This document shows, in pieces, positions 24,606 through 34,700 of a DNA stretch of 64,000 bases. The stretch is from Streptomyces niveus. Lineage in GTDB: Bacteria; Actinomycetota; Actinomycetes; Streptomycetales; Streptomycetaceae. Position numbers and translations under genes: made by a program. The notes under the pieces were generated by a model that ran no database searches, was not told where the DNA came from, and saw nothing but the letters and a program-made list of their open reading frames with translations. How positions within the stretch are numbered: the first letter of the stretch is position 1; each line of letters begins with the position of its first letter. The stretch is taken from positions 6,634,001-6,698,000 of the forward strand of contig NZ_CP018047.1 of assembly GCF_002009175.1 (NCBI RefSeq), given 5' to 3'.

Positions 24606-25487
24606 GTGTCGGAAAGCAGTGCCGCGCGGACGATAGGGGTCGTCGGTGCCGGGGGAATCGGATTGAGCGTTGCCGCGGATTTCGTCATCCACGGTTTCGG
24701 CGTGGTGCTCGTTGACATCGACGAGTCGCGGCTGGAGAAGTCCAGGGACGAACTGTCCCGCGCCGTTCTGTACGGACCCATGCTCCGGACGGCACTTCCC
24801 CGGGTGCCGGTGGAAGAGGCCTTGGCGCGCACGGTGTTCACCACCCGGCTGGAGGCTCTGGCGTCCTGCGAGTTCGTGGTGGAGAACGTCACGGAGTCCT
24901 GGGACGTGAAGCGGGGTCTCTACCGCGAGCTGGACGCCGTACTGCCTCCGGGCGTCGGTATCGGTGTCAACACGTCGAGCATTTCGATCGGCAGGCTCGC
25001 CGCCGAGACGACGCGGGCGCCCGATGTCATCGGTATCCATTTCATGAATCCCTCGTACCTCAAGGACGCGGTCGAGATCATGCGCGGCGCCGAGACGTCG
25101 GACGCGTGCCTCGCCCGGGTCTCCGGAATTCTGGAAGCCCTCGGCAAAAGCGCCGTCGTGGTCGGTGACTTCCCGGGCTTCGTCAGCAACCGGATTTCCC
25201 ATCTGTTCTTCAACGAGGCCATCCGGGTCGTCGAGGAACAGGGGGTCGAACCGGCCACGGTGGACGCCGTGTTCAAGAAGTGCTTCGGCCACCGCATGGG
25301 CCCGCTGGAGACCGCCGATCTGATCGGCCTCGACACCGTGGCTCTGACCCTGGACCACCTGTACGACTCCTACGGCGACGAGAAGTTCCGCTGTGCGGAG
25401 CTGCTCCGCTCCATGGTGAAGACCCAGCGGCTGGGCCGTAAGACGGGTCACGGCTTCTACCAGTACGGCCCTGTTCAACCGTCGTAA
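24606..25487 (+). CDS. 3-Hydroxyacyl-CoA dehydrogenase-like oxidoreductase (FkbK/ZmaG type)
   Basis: This 293-residue protein has an N-terminal Rossmann motif (GVVGAGGIGLSVAADF, residues 11-26) and the C-terminal helical domain of the 3-hydroxyacyl-CoA dehydrogenase family (FPGFVSNRI, GHRMGPLETADLIGLD, GHGFYQYG). In hydroxy-/methoxymalonyl- and aminomalonyl-ACP pathways this type of enzyme oxidises the carrier-bound primary alcohol to an aldehyde. Here the substrate would be seryl-ACP, giving 2-amino-3-oxopropionyl-ACP. The GTG at 24606 follows AGGGG. The carrier protein gene starts 23 bases after its stop. Confidence 0.88.
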   Translation: MSESSAARTIGVVGAGGIGLSVAADFVIHGFGVVLVDIDESRLEKSRDELSRAVLYGPMLRTALPRVPVEEALARTVFTTRLEALASCEFVVENVTESWDVKRGLYRELDAVLPPGVGIGVNTSSISIGRLAAETTRAPDVIGIHFMNPSYLKDAVEIMRGAETSDACLARVSGILEALGKSAVVVGDFPGFVSNRISHLFFNEAIRVVEEQGVEPATVDAVFKKCFGHRMGPLETADLIGLDTVALTLDHLYDSYGDEKFRCAELLRSMVKTQRLGRKTGHGFYQYGPVQPS

Positions 25488-25510
25488 GACCGAGAGAGGA
25501 ACGTTTCGGC

Positions 25511-25777
25511 ATGGCACACGCGGACCGCGAAGAGATCATCCAGGTCGTGCTCGACTACCTGGCCCAGTACGACACGAGCGGCACACCCGGTCTCGACGAG
25601 GACCTGTTCGAGTCGGGGCGGGTCAACTCGCTCTTCTCCATCCAGCTCGTGGGGTTCCTGGAGAACACCTTCCGGATCAAGATCACGGTCACCGACCTCG
25701 ATCTCCAGAACTTCGCCACCGTCAACCGCGTCGCCGACCTCGTCCTGGCCAAGTCGGCTACCACTACAGGCGCTTGA
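25511..25777 (+). CDS. Small acyl carrier protein of extender-unit assembly (FkbJ/ZmaH type)
   Basis: This 88-residue carrier protein has its phosphopantetheine site at Ser40 in the context SGRVNSLFSIQLVGFLE. The VNSLF...QLV pattern is characteristic of the discrete ACPs in alkoxymalonyl and aminomalonyl pathways, unlike the GxDS of module-borne carriers. It should hold serine activated by the protein at 26938 while the two dehydrogenases on either side oxidise it. The ATG at 25511 has GAGAGAGG upstream. Confidence 0.9.
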   Translation: MAHADREEIIQVVLDYLAQYDTSGTPGLDEDLFESGRVNSLFSIQLVGFLENTFRIKITVTDLDLQNFATVNRVADLVLAKSATTTGA

Positions 25778-25787
25778 GGGGGACGGC

Positions 25788-26936
25788 GTGCGGCACCTGC
25801 TGACGGCGGAGGAGACGCAGTACCACAAGGACCTCGTGGAGCGGGTCGGCGTGGCCTGGGGCACCGGCGCGGCCGACTGGGACCGGCGGGGCGGCCTGCC
25901 CGCGGACGTCGTCCGGTGGTGCGCCGACGAGGGCCTGTTCGGAGCGGCGCTGCCCGCCGAATTCGGCGGCGGCGGGGCCACGGCGGTGCGGACCGGGCTG
26001 ATGTATGAGGCCCTGGGCCGCGTGAGCGCGTCGCTCGCCTCCCTCGTCAATGTGCACGGCATGGCCGCGCAGACGCTGGCCAAATGGGGCACGGAGCAGC
26101 AGTGGGCGTCGGTCATGCCCGGCCTGGCGGCCGGTAAGCGGGTGGCCGCCATCTGCATGACCGAGTCGGGCGCGGGCAGCGACCTGTCCGCGATCGAGAC
26201 CGAACTCTCCGAGAGAGAAGGCCGGTTGGTGCTCAACGGCACCAAGGTCTTCATCACCTTCGGCCAACTCGCCGACACCTTCCTGGTGTTGGCCCAGCGC
26301 GAGGGCAGGTCCGTGACCTGTCTCGTGGACCGCGACAACCCCGGACTGACGACCACCTCCATGGGCGACGTCCTCGGTCTCAGGGCGGCGGCCCTCGCCA
26401 GGGTCGAGCTCCGTGACTGCGTCGTCCCCGCCGAGGACGTCGTCGGACGGGACGGCTTCGGCCTGAGCATCCTCGTCCCGCACGCCTTGGAACACGGCCG
26501 GCACGCCGTCGCCTGGATGGCGCTCGGCATGCTGGGGTCCGCGTTCTCCGCCGTACTCGACTTCGTCCACGAACGGCGGTCCTTCGGGCGCGATCTGGTG
26601 GACCACGGGCAGATCCAGTCGATGCTGACCCGGATGGGTACGGACCTGGAGGCCGCCAAGCTGCTCTGTGTCGCCGCCTCCCGCGCCGTGGACGACCGTG
26701 CCCCGGACGCCTCGGCCCGCATCCTGACGGCCAAGTACTTCGTCTGCCGGGTGCTGGAGGAGCATGCCGCACAGGCGGTGCAGATCCTCGGCTCGCGCGG
26801 GGTCCTGGAGGACGGTGTGGCGGCACGGCACTACCGGGACGCCAAGATCCTCAACATCATCGAAGGCACCACCCAGATCATCGAACGCATGCTCGCCCCG
26901 ATCTTCCTGCGGACCCGATCCCAGGGAGGGCTGTGA
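25788..26936 (+). CDS. Acyl-CoA dehydrogenase-like flavoenzyme (FkbI/ZmaI type)
   Basis: This 382-residue acyl-CoA dehydrogenase-family protein has the FAD/substrate motifs ICMTESGAGSDLS and RSFGRDLVDHGQIQ, and a Glu in the C-terminal block LNIIEGTTQI (about Glu359). In alkoxymalonyl/aminomalonyl routes this enzyme oxidises the carrier-bound aldehyde to the carboxylic acid, here giving aminomalonyl-ACP. The GTG at 25788 follows GAGGGGG, ten bases after the ACP stop. Its stop is one base from the next start (ATG 26938). Confidence 0.88.
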   Translation: MRHLLTAEETQYHKDLVERVGVAWGTGAADWDRRGGLPADVVRWCADEGLFGAALPAEFGGGGATAVRTGLMYEALGRVSASLASLVNVHGMAAQTLAKWGTEQQWASVMPGLAAGKRVAAICMTESGAGSDLSAIETELSEREGRLVLNGTKVFITFGQLADTFLVLAQREGRSVTCLVDRDNPGLTTTSMGDVLGLRAAALARVELRDCVVPAEDVVGRDGFGLSILVPHALEHGRHAVAWMALGMLGSAFSAVLDFVHERRSFGRDLVDHGQIQSMLTRMGTDLEAAKLLCVAASRAVDDRAPDASARILTAKYFVCRVLEEHAAQAVQILGSRGVLEDGVAARHYRDAKILNIIEGTTQIIERMLAPIFLRTRSQGGL

Positions 26937-26937
26937 C

Positions 26938-29088
26938 ATGGCGCGCGCAGTCGCCCGGCTCGACCGGGACACTCTGACCGGGCTGGAGCGGCCGGCCCCG
27001 GACATGCTCTCCGGCACGCACGCCCTGACGGTGGCGGTCGCGGCGGTGGCCTTCCACTACGCGGCGTTCGTACCGGACGTCCGTCTCCTGGTGGCGGCCG
27101 GCGACGACGGGGCCAAGGACTTCGTCGTGGAACTCGGCATCGACCCCGCACTGTCCTTCGCCGCGCACGCCGAACGGATCGCGGCGGGACTGCGCCCCCA
27201 CGACGGGGCGGCCGACGCGGATGCGCCCGACGGCGGGCCCGTCCACCGGCTGACGATCGGTGCGCGAGTGGCGGAAGCGGCAGAAGAGGCCCGAGCGGAG
27301 GGCGAGGCCGACGCGCACGAGGTCACCGCCCCCGGCGTTCTGCGCCTGGACCTCGATCCCGTCGACGGCCTGGTCGTCGCCCGGTCCGCCGCGGCGTCGG
27401 ACCCGGCCTGCGCGGCGCTGGTCGAGGTCTTCACCGAACTGCTCGGCCGGGCCAGGCGTGAGCCCCATCGCGCCGTCGGCGACTGCCCCGTGCTGTCGGC
27501 GGCCGGGCGACGGCGACTGGCGGAGTTCAACGCCACCGACCACGACTTCCCCGCGGAGACCACCCTCCACCAGATCTTCCGCGACCAGGCCCGGGCCACC
27601 CCGGACCGGACCGCCGTCCTGACCGACGACACCTCGCTGACCTACGCGGAGGTCGACGAGCGGTCCGACCGCTTCGCCGCGGTGCTCCGCCGGCGCTTCG
27701 GGGCCGGCCCCGGCGACGTCATCGGCGTCCTCGCCGAACGCTCCCCGGACCTGCCGGTCGTGCTGCTGGGCGTGCTGAAAGCGGGATGCGCCTATCTGCC
27801 GCTCGATCCGCACGCCCCGGCACTTCGGATCCAGGACATGGTGCGGCGGGCCGGGGCACGCGCCGTGGTCGGACCCGACCGGCTCACCGAGGGACTCGGT
27901 CTGCCGGTGGACGTACTGCCGCCGGACCCGCCCGAGGACCTGGACGGCCCGCTGCCCGTCCCGCCGGCCCTCGGCACCGCCGGTGACGCGGCGTACGTCA
28001 TCTACACCTCGGGCTCCACCGGGCGCCCCAAGGGCGTGGTGGTGGAGCACCGTTCGGTGGTCAACAGGCTCAACTGGATGCAGCGCGCCTACCCGTTGGG
28101 CTCCGACGACACCCTCATCCAGAAGACGCCCGTCATCTTCGACGTCTCCGTCTGGGAGCTGTTCTGGTGGATGTTCGCGGGAAGCCGCGTGTATCTGCCG
28201 CCGCCGGGCGCCGAGCGCTTCCCGCTCGCGCTCGCCGAGGCGGTGGAGAGGCACCGGGTGACCGTGATGCACTTCGTGCCGTCCATGCTCAACGTCTTCC
28301 TGGCGGAGGCCGAGCGCGGCGGGCTCGGCGACCGGCTGGACCCGCTCCACCACGTCTTCTCGAGCGGCGAGTCACTGTCCGCCCAGGCGGTCGACTCCTT
28401 CCACCGGGTCCTGGGCGGGCCGAACGGCACCCGGCTGGTCAACCTCTACGGGCCGACCGAGACCACCGTCGACGTCACCTCCTTCGACTGCCCCCCGGAA
28501 GCGGCCCACGGGCGGGTCCCCATCGGCAGGCCGATCGACAACACCCGGCTGCATGTCATGCGCCACGGACAGCCGCTGCCCGTCGGTGTGTTCGGCATGC
28601 TGCACGTGGCCGGCTCCGGGGTGGCGCGCGGCTATCTGGGCGACGAGGAACTGACCCGACGCCGGTTCGTGCCCGAGCACGGGCGGCCGGACACGCGGAT
28701 GTACGACACCGGGGACATCGCCCGGTGGCTGCCCACCGGCGACATCGACTTCCTGGGCCGCCAGGACCACCAGATCAAGATCCGCGGCATCCGCGTGGAT
28801 CTCCAGGAGATCGAGCAGGTGCTGCTGGAAGCGCCGGGCGTGGTCGACTGCGCGGTCCGGCTGGACGAGCCGGGACCCGCGCTCGCGGTGCTGCGCGCCG
28901 CCGTCACCGGTTCGGACGGACTCACCCGTGCGGGACTGCGGGCGTACGTGGCGGAGCGGCTGCCCGCGTACATGGTGCCCGCGACGTACGACAGGTTCGC
29001 GGAACTGCCCCGCACCTCCAGCGGAAAGACCGACCGACGGGCGCTCGCCGAGGACGCGGCCGTCCAGGCGCGAGGACAACGACTGTGA
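26938..29088 (+). CDS. Serine-activating NRPS adenylation protein with truncated condensation-like N-terminus (ZmaJ-like)
   Basis: This 716-residue protein has an A domain at about residues 207-716 with intact core motifs (YTSGSTGRPKG, YDTGD, Lys697 in SSGK). The ten pocket residues (Asp402, Val403, Trp406, His445, Phe474, Ser476, Leu503, Val511, Asp512, Lys697) read DVWHFSLVDK, the classic L-serine code of EntF. There is no carrier domain, so serine must be passed to the separate ACP at 25511. Residues 1-200 look like the C-terminal remnant of a condensation domain plus the usual C-A linker, with no HHxxxDG motif. This is the activating enzyme expected for aminomalonyl-ACP. The stop overlaps the next GTG (GTGA). 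Confidence 0.92.
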   Translation: MARAVARLDRDTLTGLERPAPDMLSGTHALTVAVAAVAFHYAAFVPDVRLLVAAGDDGAKDFVVELGIDPALSFAAHAERIAAGLRPHDGAADADAPDGGPVHRLTIGARVAEAAEEARAEGEADAHEVTAPGVLRLDLDPVDGLVVARSAAASDPACAALVEVFTELLGRARREPHRAVGDCPVLSAAGRRRLAEFNATDHDFPAETTLHQIFRDQARATPDRTAVLTDDTSLTYAEVDERSDRFAAVLRRRFGAGPGDVIGVLAERSPDLPVVLLGVLKAGCAYLPLDPHAPALRIQDMVRRAGARAVVGPDRLTEGLGLPVDVLPPDPPEDLDGPLPVPPALGTAGDAAYVIYTSGSTGRPKGVVVEHRSVVNRLNWMQRAYPLGSDDTLIQKTPVIFDVSVWELFWWMFAGSRVYLPPPGAERFPLALAEAVERHRVTVMHFVPSMLNVFLAEAERGGLGDRLDPLHHVFSSGESLSAQAVDSFHRVLGGPNGTRLVNLYGPTETTVDVTSFDCPPEAAHGRVPIGRPIDNTRLHVMRHGQPLPVGVFGMLHVAGSGVARGYLGDEELTRRRFVPEHGRPDTRMYDTGDIARWLPTGDIDFLGRQDHQIKIRGIRVDLQEIEQVLLEAPGVVDCAVRLDEPGPALAVLRAAVTGSDGLTRAGLRAYVAERLPAYMVPATYDRFAELPRTSSGKTDRRALAEDAAVQARGQRL

Positions 29089-30473
29089 CAGACCGGCACG
29101 GGGACACGGAAATGAACTGGCTCTGGGAACGGCTGCGGGGCTTCGGCCACCGCGAGGCCGTTGTCGGCAGCGGCGGCGCGGTCGCGTACGCGCCACTGGT
29201 CGACGAGGTCTTCGCCTGGCGCGAGGAACTCGCCGGCGCGGGGGTGGGGCGGGGCTCAGCCGTGGCCGTCGTCGGTGACACCTCCGTCGGAACGATCTCG
29301 CTGGTCCTCGCCCTGATCCGGGAGGGCTGTGTGGTGGTGCCGCTGGCGCCTGCCGACCCGGCACCGGAAGCCAGGGGGGCCAGGCTGGACATCGTGGGTG
29401 TGGAGAGCGTGTTCGAGTTCTCCGCGCCCCGCGACTGGCGGGTCCACCGGCGGGCGGCCACTCCCGGGACCGACGGGCATCCGCTTCTCTCGTCGCTGCG
29501 GGAGACGGGCGAGGCGGGGCTGGTGCTCTTCTCCTCGGGCAGCACCGGCGAGGTGAAGGCGGCGCTGCACTCCTTCCCCCGGCTGCTCGACCGCTTCAGG
29601 ACGGCGCCCACCCGCGCCTCGCGCTCCTTGCAGTTCATGGCACTCGACCACATCGGCGGGATCAACACCCTCTTCCACAGCCTGAGTTCGGGCGGCACGG
29701 CGGTCGTGGAGACACGGCGGACGGCCGAACGCATCTGCCGCGCGATCGAGGAGCACCGGGCGGAACTGCTCCCGACGACCCCGACCTTCCTCAACATGCT
29801 CCTGATCTCGGGGGCGTACAAGAACCACGACCTGTCCTCGCTGCGGCTGATCACCTATGGCACCGAGCCGATGCGGGAGGTCACCCTCACGCACCTCGCC
29901 GACACCTTCCCGGGTGTACGGCTCAAGCAGACCTATGGCCTGACCGAGACGGGGATTCTGCCCACCAGGTCGCGGGAGTCCGGCTCGCTGCTGATGAGCG
30001 TGGGCGGGGAGGGATACGAGACCAAGATCGTCGACGGCACGCTGTGGGTCCGCTCGGCCGGCTCCATGCTCGGGTACCTCAACTGCCCCGATCCCTTCGA
30101 CGAGTCGGGCTGGCTCGACACCGGCGACGCCGTGGAGAGCGCCGACGACGGATCGCTGCGCATCATCGGCAGACGCTCCCAGAGCATCAACATCGGCGGC
30201 GAGAAGGTCTTTCCGGCGCACGTCGAAAACGTCCTCCTCCAGGCACCGAACGTGCGCGACGTGGTGGTCGAGGGGCGCGCCAACGCCGTCACCGGCCAGA
30301 TCGTCACCGCGCTCGTCGAGGTCGTGGAACCGGAGGACGCCCGGCAGATGGCGAAGCGGCTGCGTGCGCACTGCGCCACCGTGCTCGCCCCCCACCAGGT
30401 GCCGGCAGTCATCACACAGGCCAAGGAACAGCTGCACGGCAGTCGTTTCAAACGACAGGGACGGACCGCATGA
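29085..30473 (+). CDS. AMP-dependent acyl ligase (putative starter-unit activation)
   Basis: This 462-residue ANL-superfamily enzyme has the P-loop SSGSTGEVKAAL, TYGLTETG, SGWLDTGDAV and the hinge IGRRSQSINIGGEKVFPAHVE. It has a C-terminal lysine in SRFKRQGR rather than the usual SGK context. It resembles carboxylic-acid-activating ligases more than amino-acid A domains: the A4 FDxS/W pocket pattern is absent. It is followed by an SDR and an ACP, then the first PKS module, so it probably loads a starter acid on the ACP at 31317. The acid cannot be read from sequence. GTG at 29085 overlaps the previous stop; ATG at 29112 is an alternative. Confidence 0.85.
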   Translation: MTDRHGDTEMNWLWERLRGFGHREAVVGSGGAVAYAPLVDEVFAWREELAGAGVGRGSAVAVVGDTSVGTISLVLALIREGCVVVPLAPADPAPEARGARLDIVGVESVFEFSAPRDWRVHRRAATPGTDGHPLLSSLRETGEAGLVLFSSGSTGEVKAALHSFPRLLDRFRTAPTRASRSLQFMALDHIGGINTLFHSLSSGGTAVVETRRTAERICRAIEEHRAELLPTTPTFLNMLLISGAYKNHDLSSLRLITYGTEPMREVTLTHLADTFPGVRLKQTYGLTETGILPTRSRESGSLLMSVGGEGYETKIVDGTLWVRSAGSMLGYLNCPDPFDESGWLDTGDAVESADDGSLRIIGRRSQSINIGGEKVFPAHVENVLLQAPNVRDVVVEGRANAVTGQIVTALVEVVEPEDARQMAKRLRAHCATVLAPHQVPAVITQAKEQLHGSRFKRQGRTA

Positions 30474-31234
30474 GTCGCGTGAGTCAGGACGGCGGCGAAC
30501 GCCGCGTCGCGGTGGTGAGCGGCGGAAGCCGGGGCCTGGGACTGGCCCTCGTCAGCCATCTGCTGGACGAGGGATACCGGGTGGCGACCTTCAGCCGTAC
30601 GGAGTCGGAAGGGCTCACCGAACTGCGGGCCTCGCTCGCCGACCCCGCGCTCCTGCACTGGAGCGCCCTCGACGGGGCGGACGAGGACGGAGCGGGGCCG
30701 GCGGAGTTCGTACGGGACGTGGTTCGCCGCTTCGGCCGGGTCGACGTCCTCGTCAACAACGCGGGCATCGGACTGGAAGGACTGCTCTCGGTCACCAGGC
30801 CCGCCGACATCGACCGCTCGCTGCGGGTGAACATCGCCCTGCCGGTGCATCTGAGCCGGTCGTGCCTCAAGCCGATGCTCGCCCGCGGCGGGGGCGTCAT
30901 CGTCAACATCTCCTCCATCAACGGGCTCCGGGGCCAGGCGGGTGTCGCCGCCTACAGCGCCGCCAAGGCCGGGCTCGACGGACTCACCCGCAGCCTGGCG
31001 CGCGAGGTGGGACCGGCCGGAATCCGGGTCGTCGGACTCGCCCCCGGCTACTTCGAGAGCGAGATGACCGCCGGCATGCCGCAGGAGGCACGTCGCAGGG
31101 TCGCCCGCCGTACGCCGCTCGGACGGCTCGGCACCGTCGAGGACCTGGTCGGGGCGTTCGCCTTCCTGATCTCGGACCGGGCGGGGTTCATCACCGGCCA
31201 GACCCTCACCGTGGACGGCGGTTTCACGTGCTGA
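30470..31234 (+). CDS. SDR, 3-oxoacyl-ACP reductase (FabG-like)
   Basis: This 254-residue classical SDR has SGGSRGLGLAL for cofactor, NNAG at 96-99, Ser148/149 and the Tyr162/Lys166 pair (AAYSAAKAG), with Arg43 after strand beta2 (FSRTES) favouring NADPH. It overlaps the AMP ligase stop by four bases (ATGA) and precedes the stand-alone ACP. It could reduce a beta-keto or other carbonyl group on the starter, or tailor a later intermediate. Confidence 0.88.
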   Translation: MSRVSQDGGERRVAVVSGGSRGLGLALVSHLLDEGYRVATFSRTESEGLTELRASLADPALLHWSALDGADEDGAGPAEFVRDVVRRFGRVDVLVNNAGIGLEGLLSVTRPADIDRSLRVNIALPVHLSRSCLKPMLARGGGVIVNISSINGLRGQAGVAAYSAAKAGLDGLTRSLAREVGPAGIRVVGLAPGYFESEMTAGMPQEARRRVARRTPLGRLGTVEDLVGAFAFLISDRAGFITGQTLTVDGGFTC

Positions 31235-31316
31235 CGGACCGCCACCACCGCCGTACGCCGCCCGTGCGCGGCGGCTTCAACAGCTTCAACAGCCCCTCGG
31301 GTACTGGAGGCCAGCA

Positions 31317-31703
31317 GTGAGCCGGAGAGAAACCATCAAGGCCGTCGTGTCGGAGATGGTCGAGGAGGTGGCGGGAGAGCCGCGCGACTTCGACGACACC
31401 GAACTCCTCGTGGACCAGCTGGGACTGCGCTCCCTGCACCTCGCGAGGATCACGGCGCTGCTGGAGGTGGAGCTGGACCTGGACCCCTTCGCCGAACTGG
31501 TTCCGATCACCGGCATCCGCACCGTGGAGGACCTGTACCGGGCCTACGACCTGGCGGCGGACCCCCCGGCCGGTGGCGCGGAAGCCCCCGGCGCCGCACC
31601 GGCCGCACCCGGCACCACCCCCGTGCCTCCCGCGACCACCGCCCGCGAGGCCGCCCTGCGCGCCCGTGAACTGCGCACCAGGGCACGGGGCGGCCAGGAA
31701 TGA
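31317..31703 (+). CDS. Discrete acyl carrier protein with docking-like C-terminal tail
   Basis: This 128-residue protein has a carrier domain at about residues 5-80 with Ser39 (QLGLRSLHLARI) as the phosphopantetheine site, a Pro/Ala-rich spacer, and a basic helical tail (AREAALRARELRTRARGG). Similar Arg-rich tails end the NRPS at 37307 and the PKS at 40719; each precedes a KS-starting protein, so I read them as docking elements. It probably carries the starter to the KS of the next gene, whose ATG overlaps its stop. GTG at 31317 has GGAGG six bases upstream. Confidence 0.88.
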   Translation: MSRRETIKAVVSEMVEEVAGEPRDFDDTELLVDQLGLRSLHLARITALLEVELDLDPFAELVPITGIRTVEDLYRAYDLAADPPAGGAEAPGAAPAAPGTTPVPPATTAREAALRARELRTRARGGQE

Positions 31704-34700
31704 CCGACGAGCTGACCGACTCGGCCCTGGGCCTGGTCGCCGTCGTCGGCATGGCCGGGCGGTTCCCGGGCGCCGGCGACCTCGACCGGTTCTGGGCCAA
31801 CGTGGTGGCCGGCCGGCACGCGATGCGCGACCTCACCGACGACGAACTGCGCGCGAGCGGTGTGGACAGCGGCTGGCTCGACCACCCCGGCTATGTGAAG
31901 ACGGCGGCGGTGCTCGACGACGCCGACCGCTTCGACGCCGGCCTGTTCGACATCTCGCCGCGCGAGGCCGCCCTGATGGACCCGCAGCACCGGGTCTTCC
32001 TGGAGACGTGCTGGGAAGCCCTGGAGCACGCCGGCCGGCTGACGCCGTACGGCGGCTCCTCCGTCGGCGTGTTCGGCGGCGCCGGCGGTGTGCTCGCCGG
32101 ATATCTGCCGGACGTGCTGGGCACCGGGGGCCGGTTCGCCGACAGCACCGCCTCCCTGGAACACCTGGGCAACGACAAGGACTTCCTGGCCACCCGCGTC
32201 TCGTACAAGCTCGGGCTGACCGGCCCGGGGCTCACCGTGCAGACCGCCTGCTCGACCTCCCTCGTCGCCGTCCACCTCGCCTGCCAGAGCCTGCTGCTCG
32301 GCGAGTGCGACACGGCCGTCGCCGGCGGCGTGACCGTACGCGTCCCGTCGCTGGCCGGCTATCTCCACCAGGACCAGGGCATCCTGTCGCCGGACGGCCG
32401 GTGCCGGCCGTTCGACGCGGCGGCCAGGGGCACCGTCTTCGGCAGCGGCGCGGGCGCCGTCGTCCTGCGCCCGCTGAGCGCCGCCCTGCGGGACCGGGAC
32501 ACCGTCTACGCCGTCATCCGGGGAACCGCCGTCAACAACGACGGCGGCGACAAGACCAGTTACGGCGCCTCCACCGTCGACGGCCAGCTCGCCGCCATGC
32601 GGCAGGCCCTGACCGTCGCCGAGATCCCGCCCGCCACGATCGGCTACGTCGAGGCGCACGGCACCGGCACCCTGCTCGGAGATCCGCTGGAAGTGACCGC
32701 CATCCGCCGGGCCCTCGGCGACGGGGCGGCCTGCGCCGTCGGCTCCGTCAAGGCCCTGGTCGGCCACCTGGAGGCCGCCGCAGGCATCGCGGGGCTCATC
32801 AAGACCGTGCAGGCCCTGCACCACGGCGTCATCCCGCCCAGTCCGCACGTGTCCGAACTCAACCCCCGGCTCAGGCTGGACGGTTCGGCCCTCTACATCA
32901 ACCGCGAGCCCGTGCCGTGGGGGTCCGGGCCGCGCCGGGCCGCCGTCAACTCGCTGGGGATCGGCGGCACCAACGCGTTCGCCGTCCTCGAACAGGCCCC
33001 CGTCCCGGCGGCGGAGACCTCGGCCGCCCTGCCGCGCGAGGTCATCACCGTGTCGGCGAAGACCGACGAGTCGCTGGACGCCGCCGTGGGCCGCTGGGCC
33101 GGCCGGCTGCGCAGCGCCGACGACGGTGAACTCGCCGATCTGGCACACACCTCGCAGGTGGGCCGGCGACGGCTCCCGCGGCGGGTGAGCGTGCTCGCCG
33201 CGACCCCGGGCGAGGCGGCCGACGAACTGACCGCGTGGCTGGAGCGGCGGCCCGGCAAGGCCGTACGCGCGACGCGAACGTCCGCCCCCCGGATCGCGTT
33301 CCTCTTCTCCGGTCAGGGCGGGCAGTACCCCGCGATGGCGGCGGAACTCCACGAACGGCACGGCGGGTTCAGGGACTCCGTCGACCGGCGCGCCGCGCTC
33401 TTCCACGAACTGACCGGCGTCCACCCACGGGACGCCCTCTGCGACCGGGACCCGGCGCCGGGGCTGCTGAACAGGGCGGAGATCCTCCAGCCCGCGCTCT
33501 TCCTCTTCCAGATCGCGCTCTTCGAACTCTGGACATCCTGGGGCGTACGCCCGCACGCCGTCGCCGGACACAGCCTGGGCGAGTACGCGGCGGCCTGCGC
33601 GGCTGGCGTGTTCACCGCCGAGGACGGCCTGCGCCTGGTCGCCGAACGCGGCGCCGTCATCGCCGGGGCCGCCGCCCCGGGCGGGATGATCGCGGTCCGC
33701 TGCCCCGACGCCGGACAACTGCGCGAACTCATCCGGCCGCACGGCGACGACCTGGCCGTGGGCGGTCACAACGCCCCCGAGCTGTTCAGTCTCTCCGGCA
33801 CGGCCGAAGCCCTGGCGCAGGTCCGCGCCCGGTGCCGTGAACTGCGCTGGGCCGTCGTGGAACTCGACGTGACCCACGCCTTCCACTCCCCGCTGATGGC
33901 ACCCGCGGCCGAGGCGCTGCGCGAGGCCGCCGGCCGCATCCCGCACCACCCGCCCCGGCTGCCCTTCGTCATCAGCGGCCCCGCGGACTGCGGCGCGCGG
34001 CCCGGCGCCGTCGACGGCGACTACTGGGCGCGCCAGCTCGTGTCGACGGTGCGGTTCAACGACACCCTCGACACGCTGCACGCCGACGGAGTCACCACCT
34101 TCCTGGAGATCGGGCCCGGCAACGCGCTCACCGGTTTCGGCCGCGCCCGGCGCACCGCCGACACCTCCTGGCTCCCCGGCCCCGACTCACGCAGGTCCGC
34201 CTGGGACACCCTGCAACAGAGTCTGGTCCAACTCGACGCGGACGGTGCGCGCGTGGACTGGGAGGCGTTCCAGGCCCCGCTGAACCGCCGCCGCACCGCC
34301 GCTCCCACCTACCCCTTCGCCCGCGAACGGCACTGGATCGCCGACGGCGGGTCCACGGCGCCGCGCGCATCGGCGCCCCGGGCCGCCGCCCATTCCCTCC
34401 CGGCCGGCGACCTCACCGCCCTGCGACGGATCGCCCTGCCGGGGTCGCGCCAGCGCCGCTGGGAGAGCGGCGCGGACACCCGCGCCCCCGAATTCCTCGG
34501 CGACCACGTCCTGTTGGGCAGGATCGTCGTCCCCGGCGCTTACCACACGGCCTGTCTGCTGGAGGCGTACGCGGGGCGGCGTCCCGTCCTCGTCGAGGAC
34601 CTGGTGTTCCCGCGCGCGCTCGTCCTGGACGACGAACCGGGCAGCCTCCAGATCGTGCTGGACGAGGCACGCGACGGCGTGTCCGACGCCCGTGTGCTCG

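Noticed and set aside
23306..26936. Methoxymalonyl- or hydroxymalonyl-ACP pathway
   Set aside because: The dehydrogenases and ACP fit, but no FkbH-like phosphoglyceryl enzyme and no O-methyltransferase are present. A serine-coded A domain is.
26764..26937. Upstream extension of the serine-activating protein
   Set aside because: The frame is open but runs through the acyl-CoA dehydrogenase gene. The ATG at 26938 with AGGGAGGG upstream is the better start.
28167..29084. Upstream extension of the AMP ligase
   Set aside because: It is a shadow of the serine A domain, with low-complexity Arg/Ala/Gly content. GTG at 29085 overlaps the previous stop and fits.
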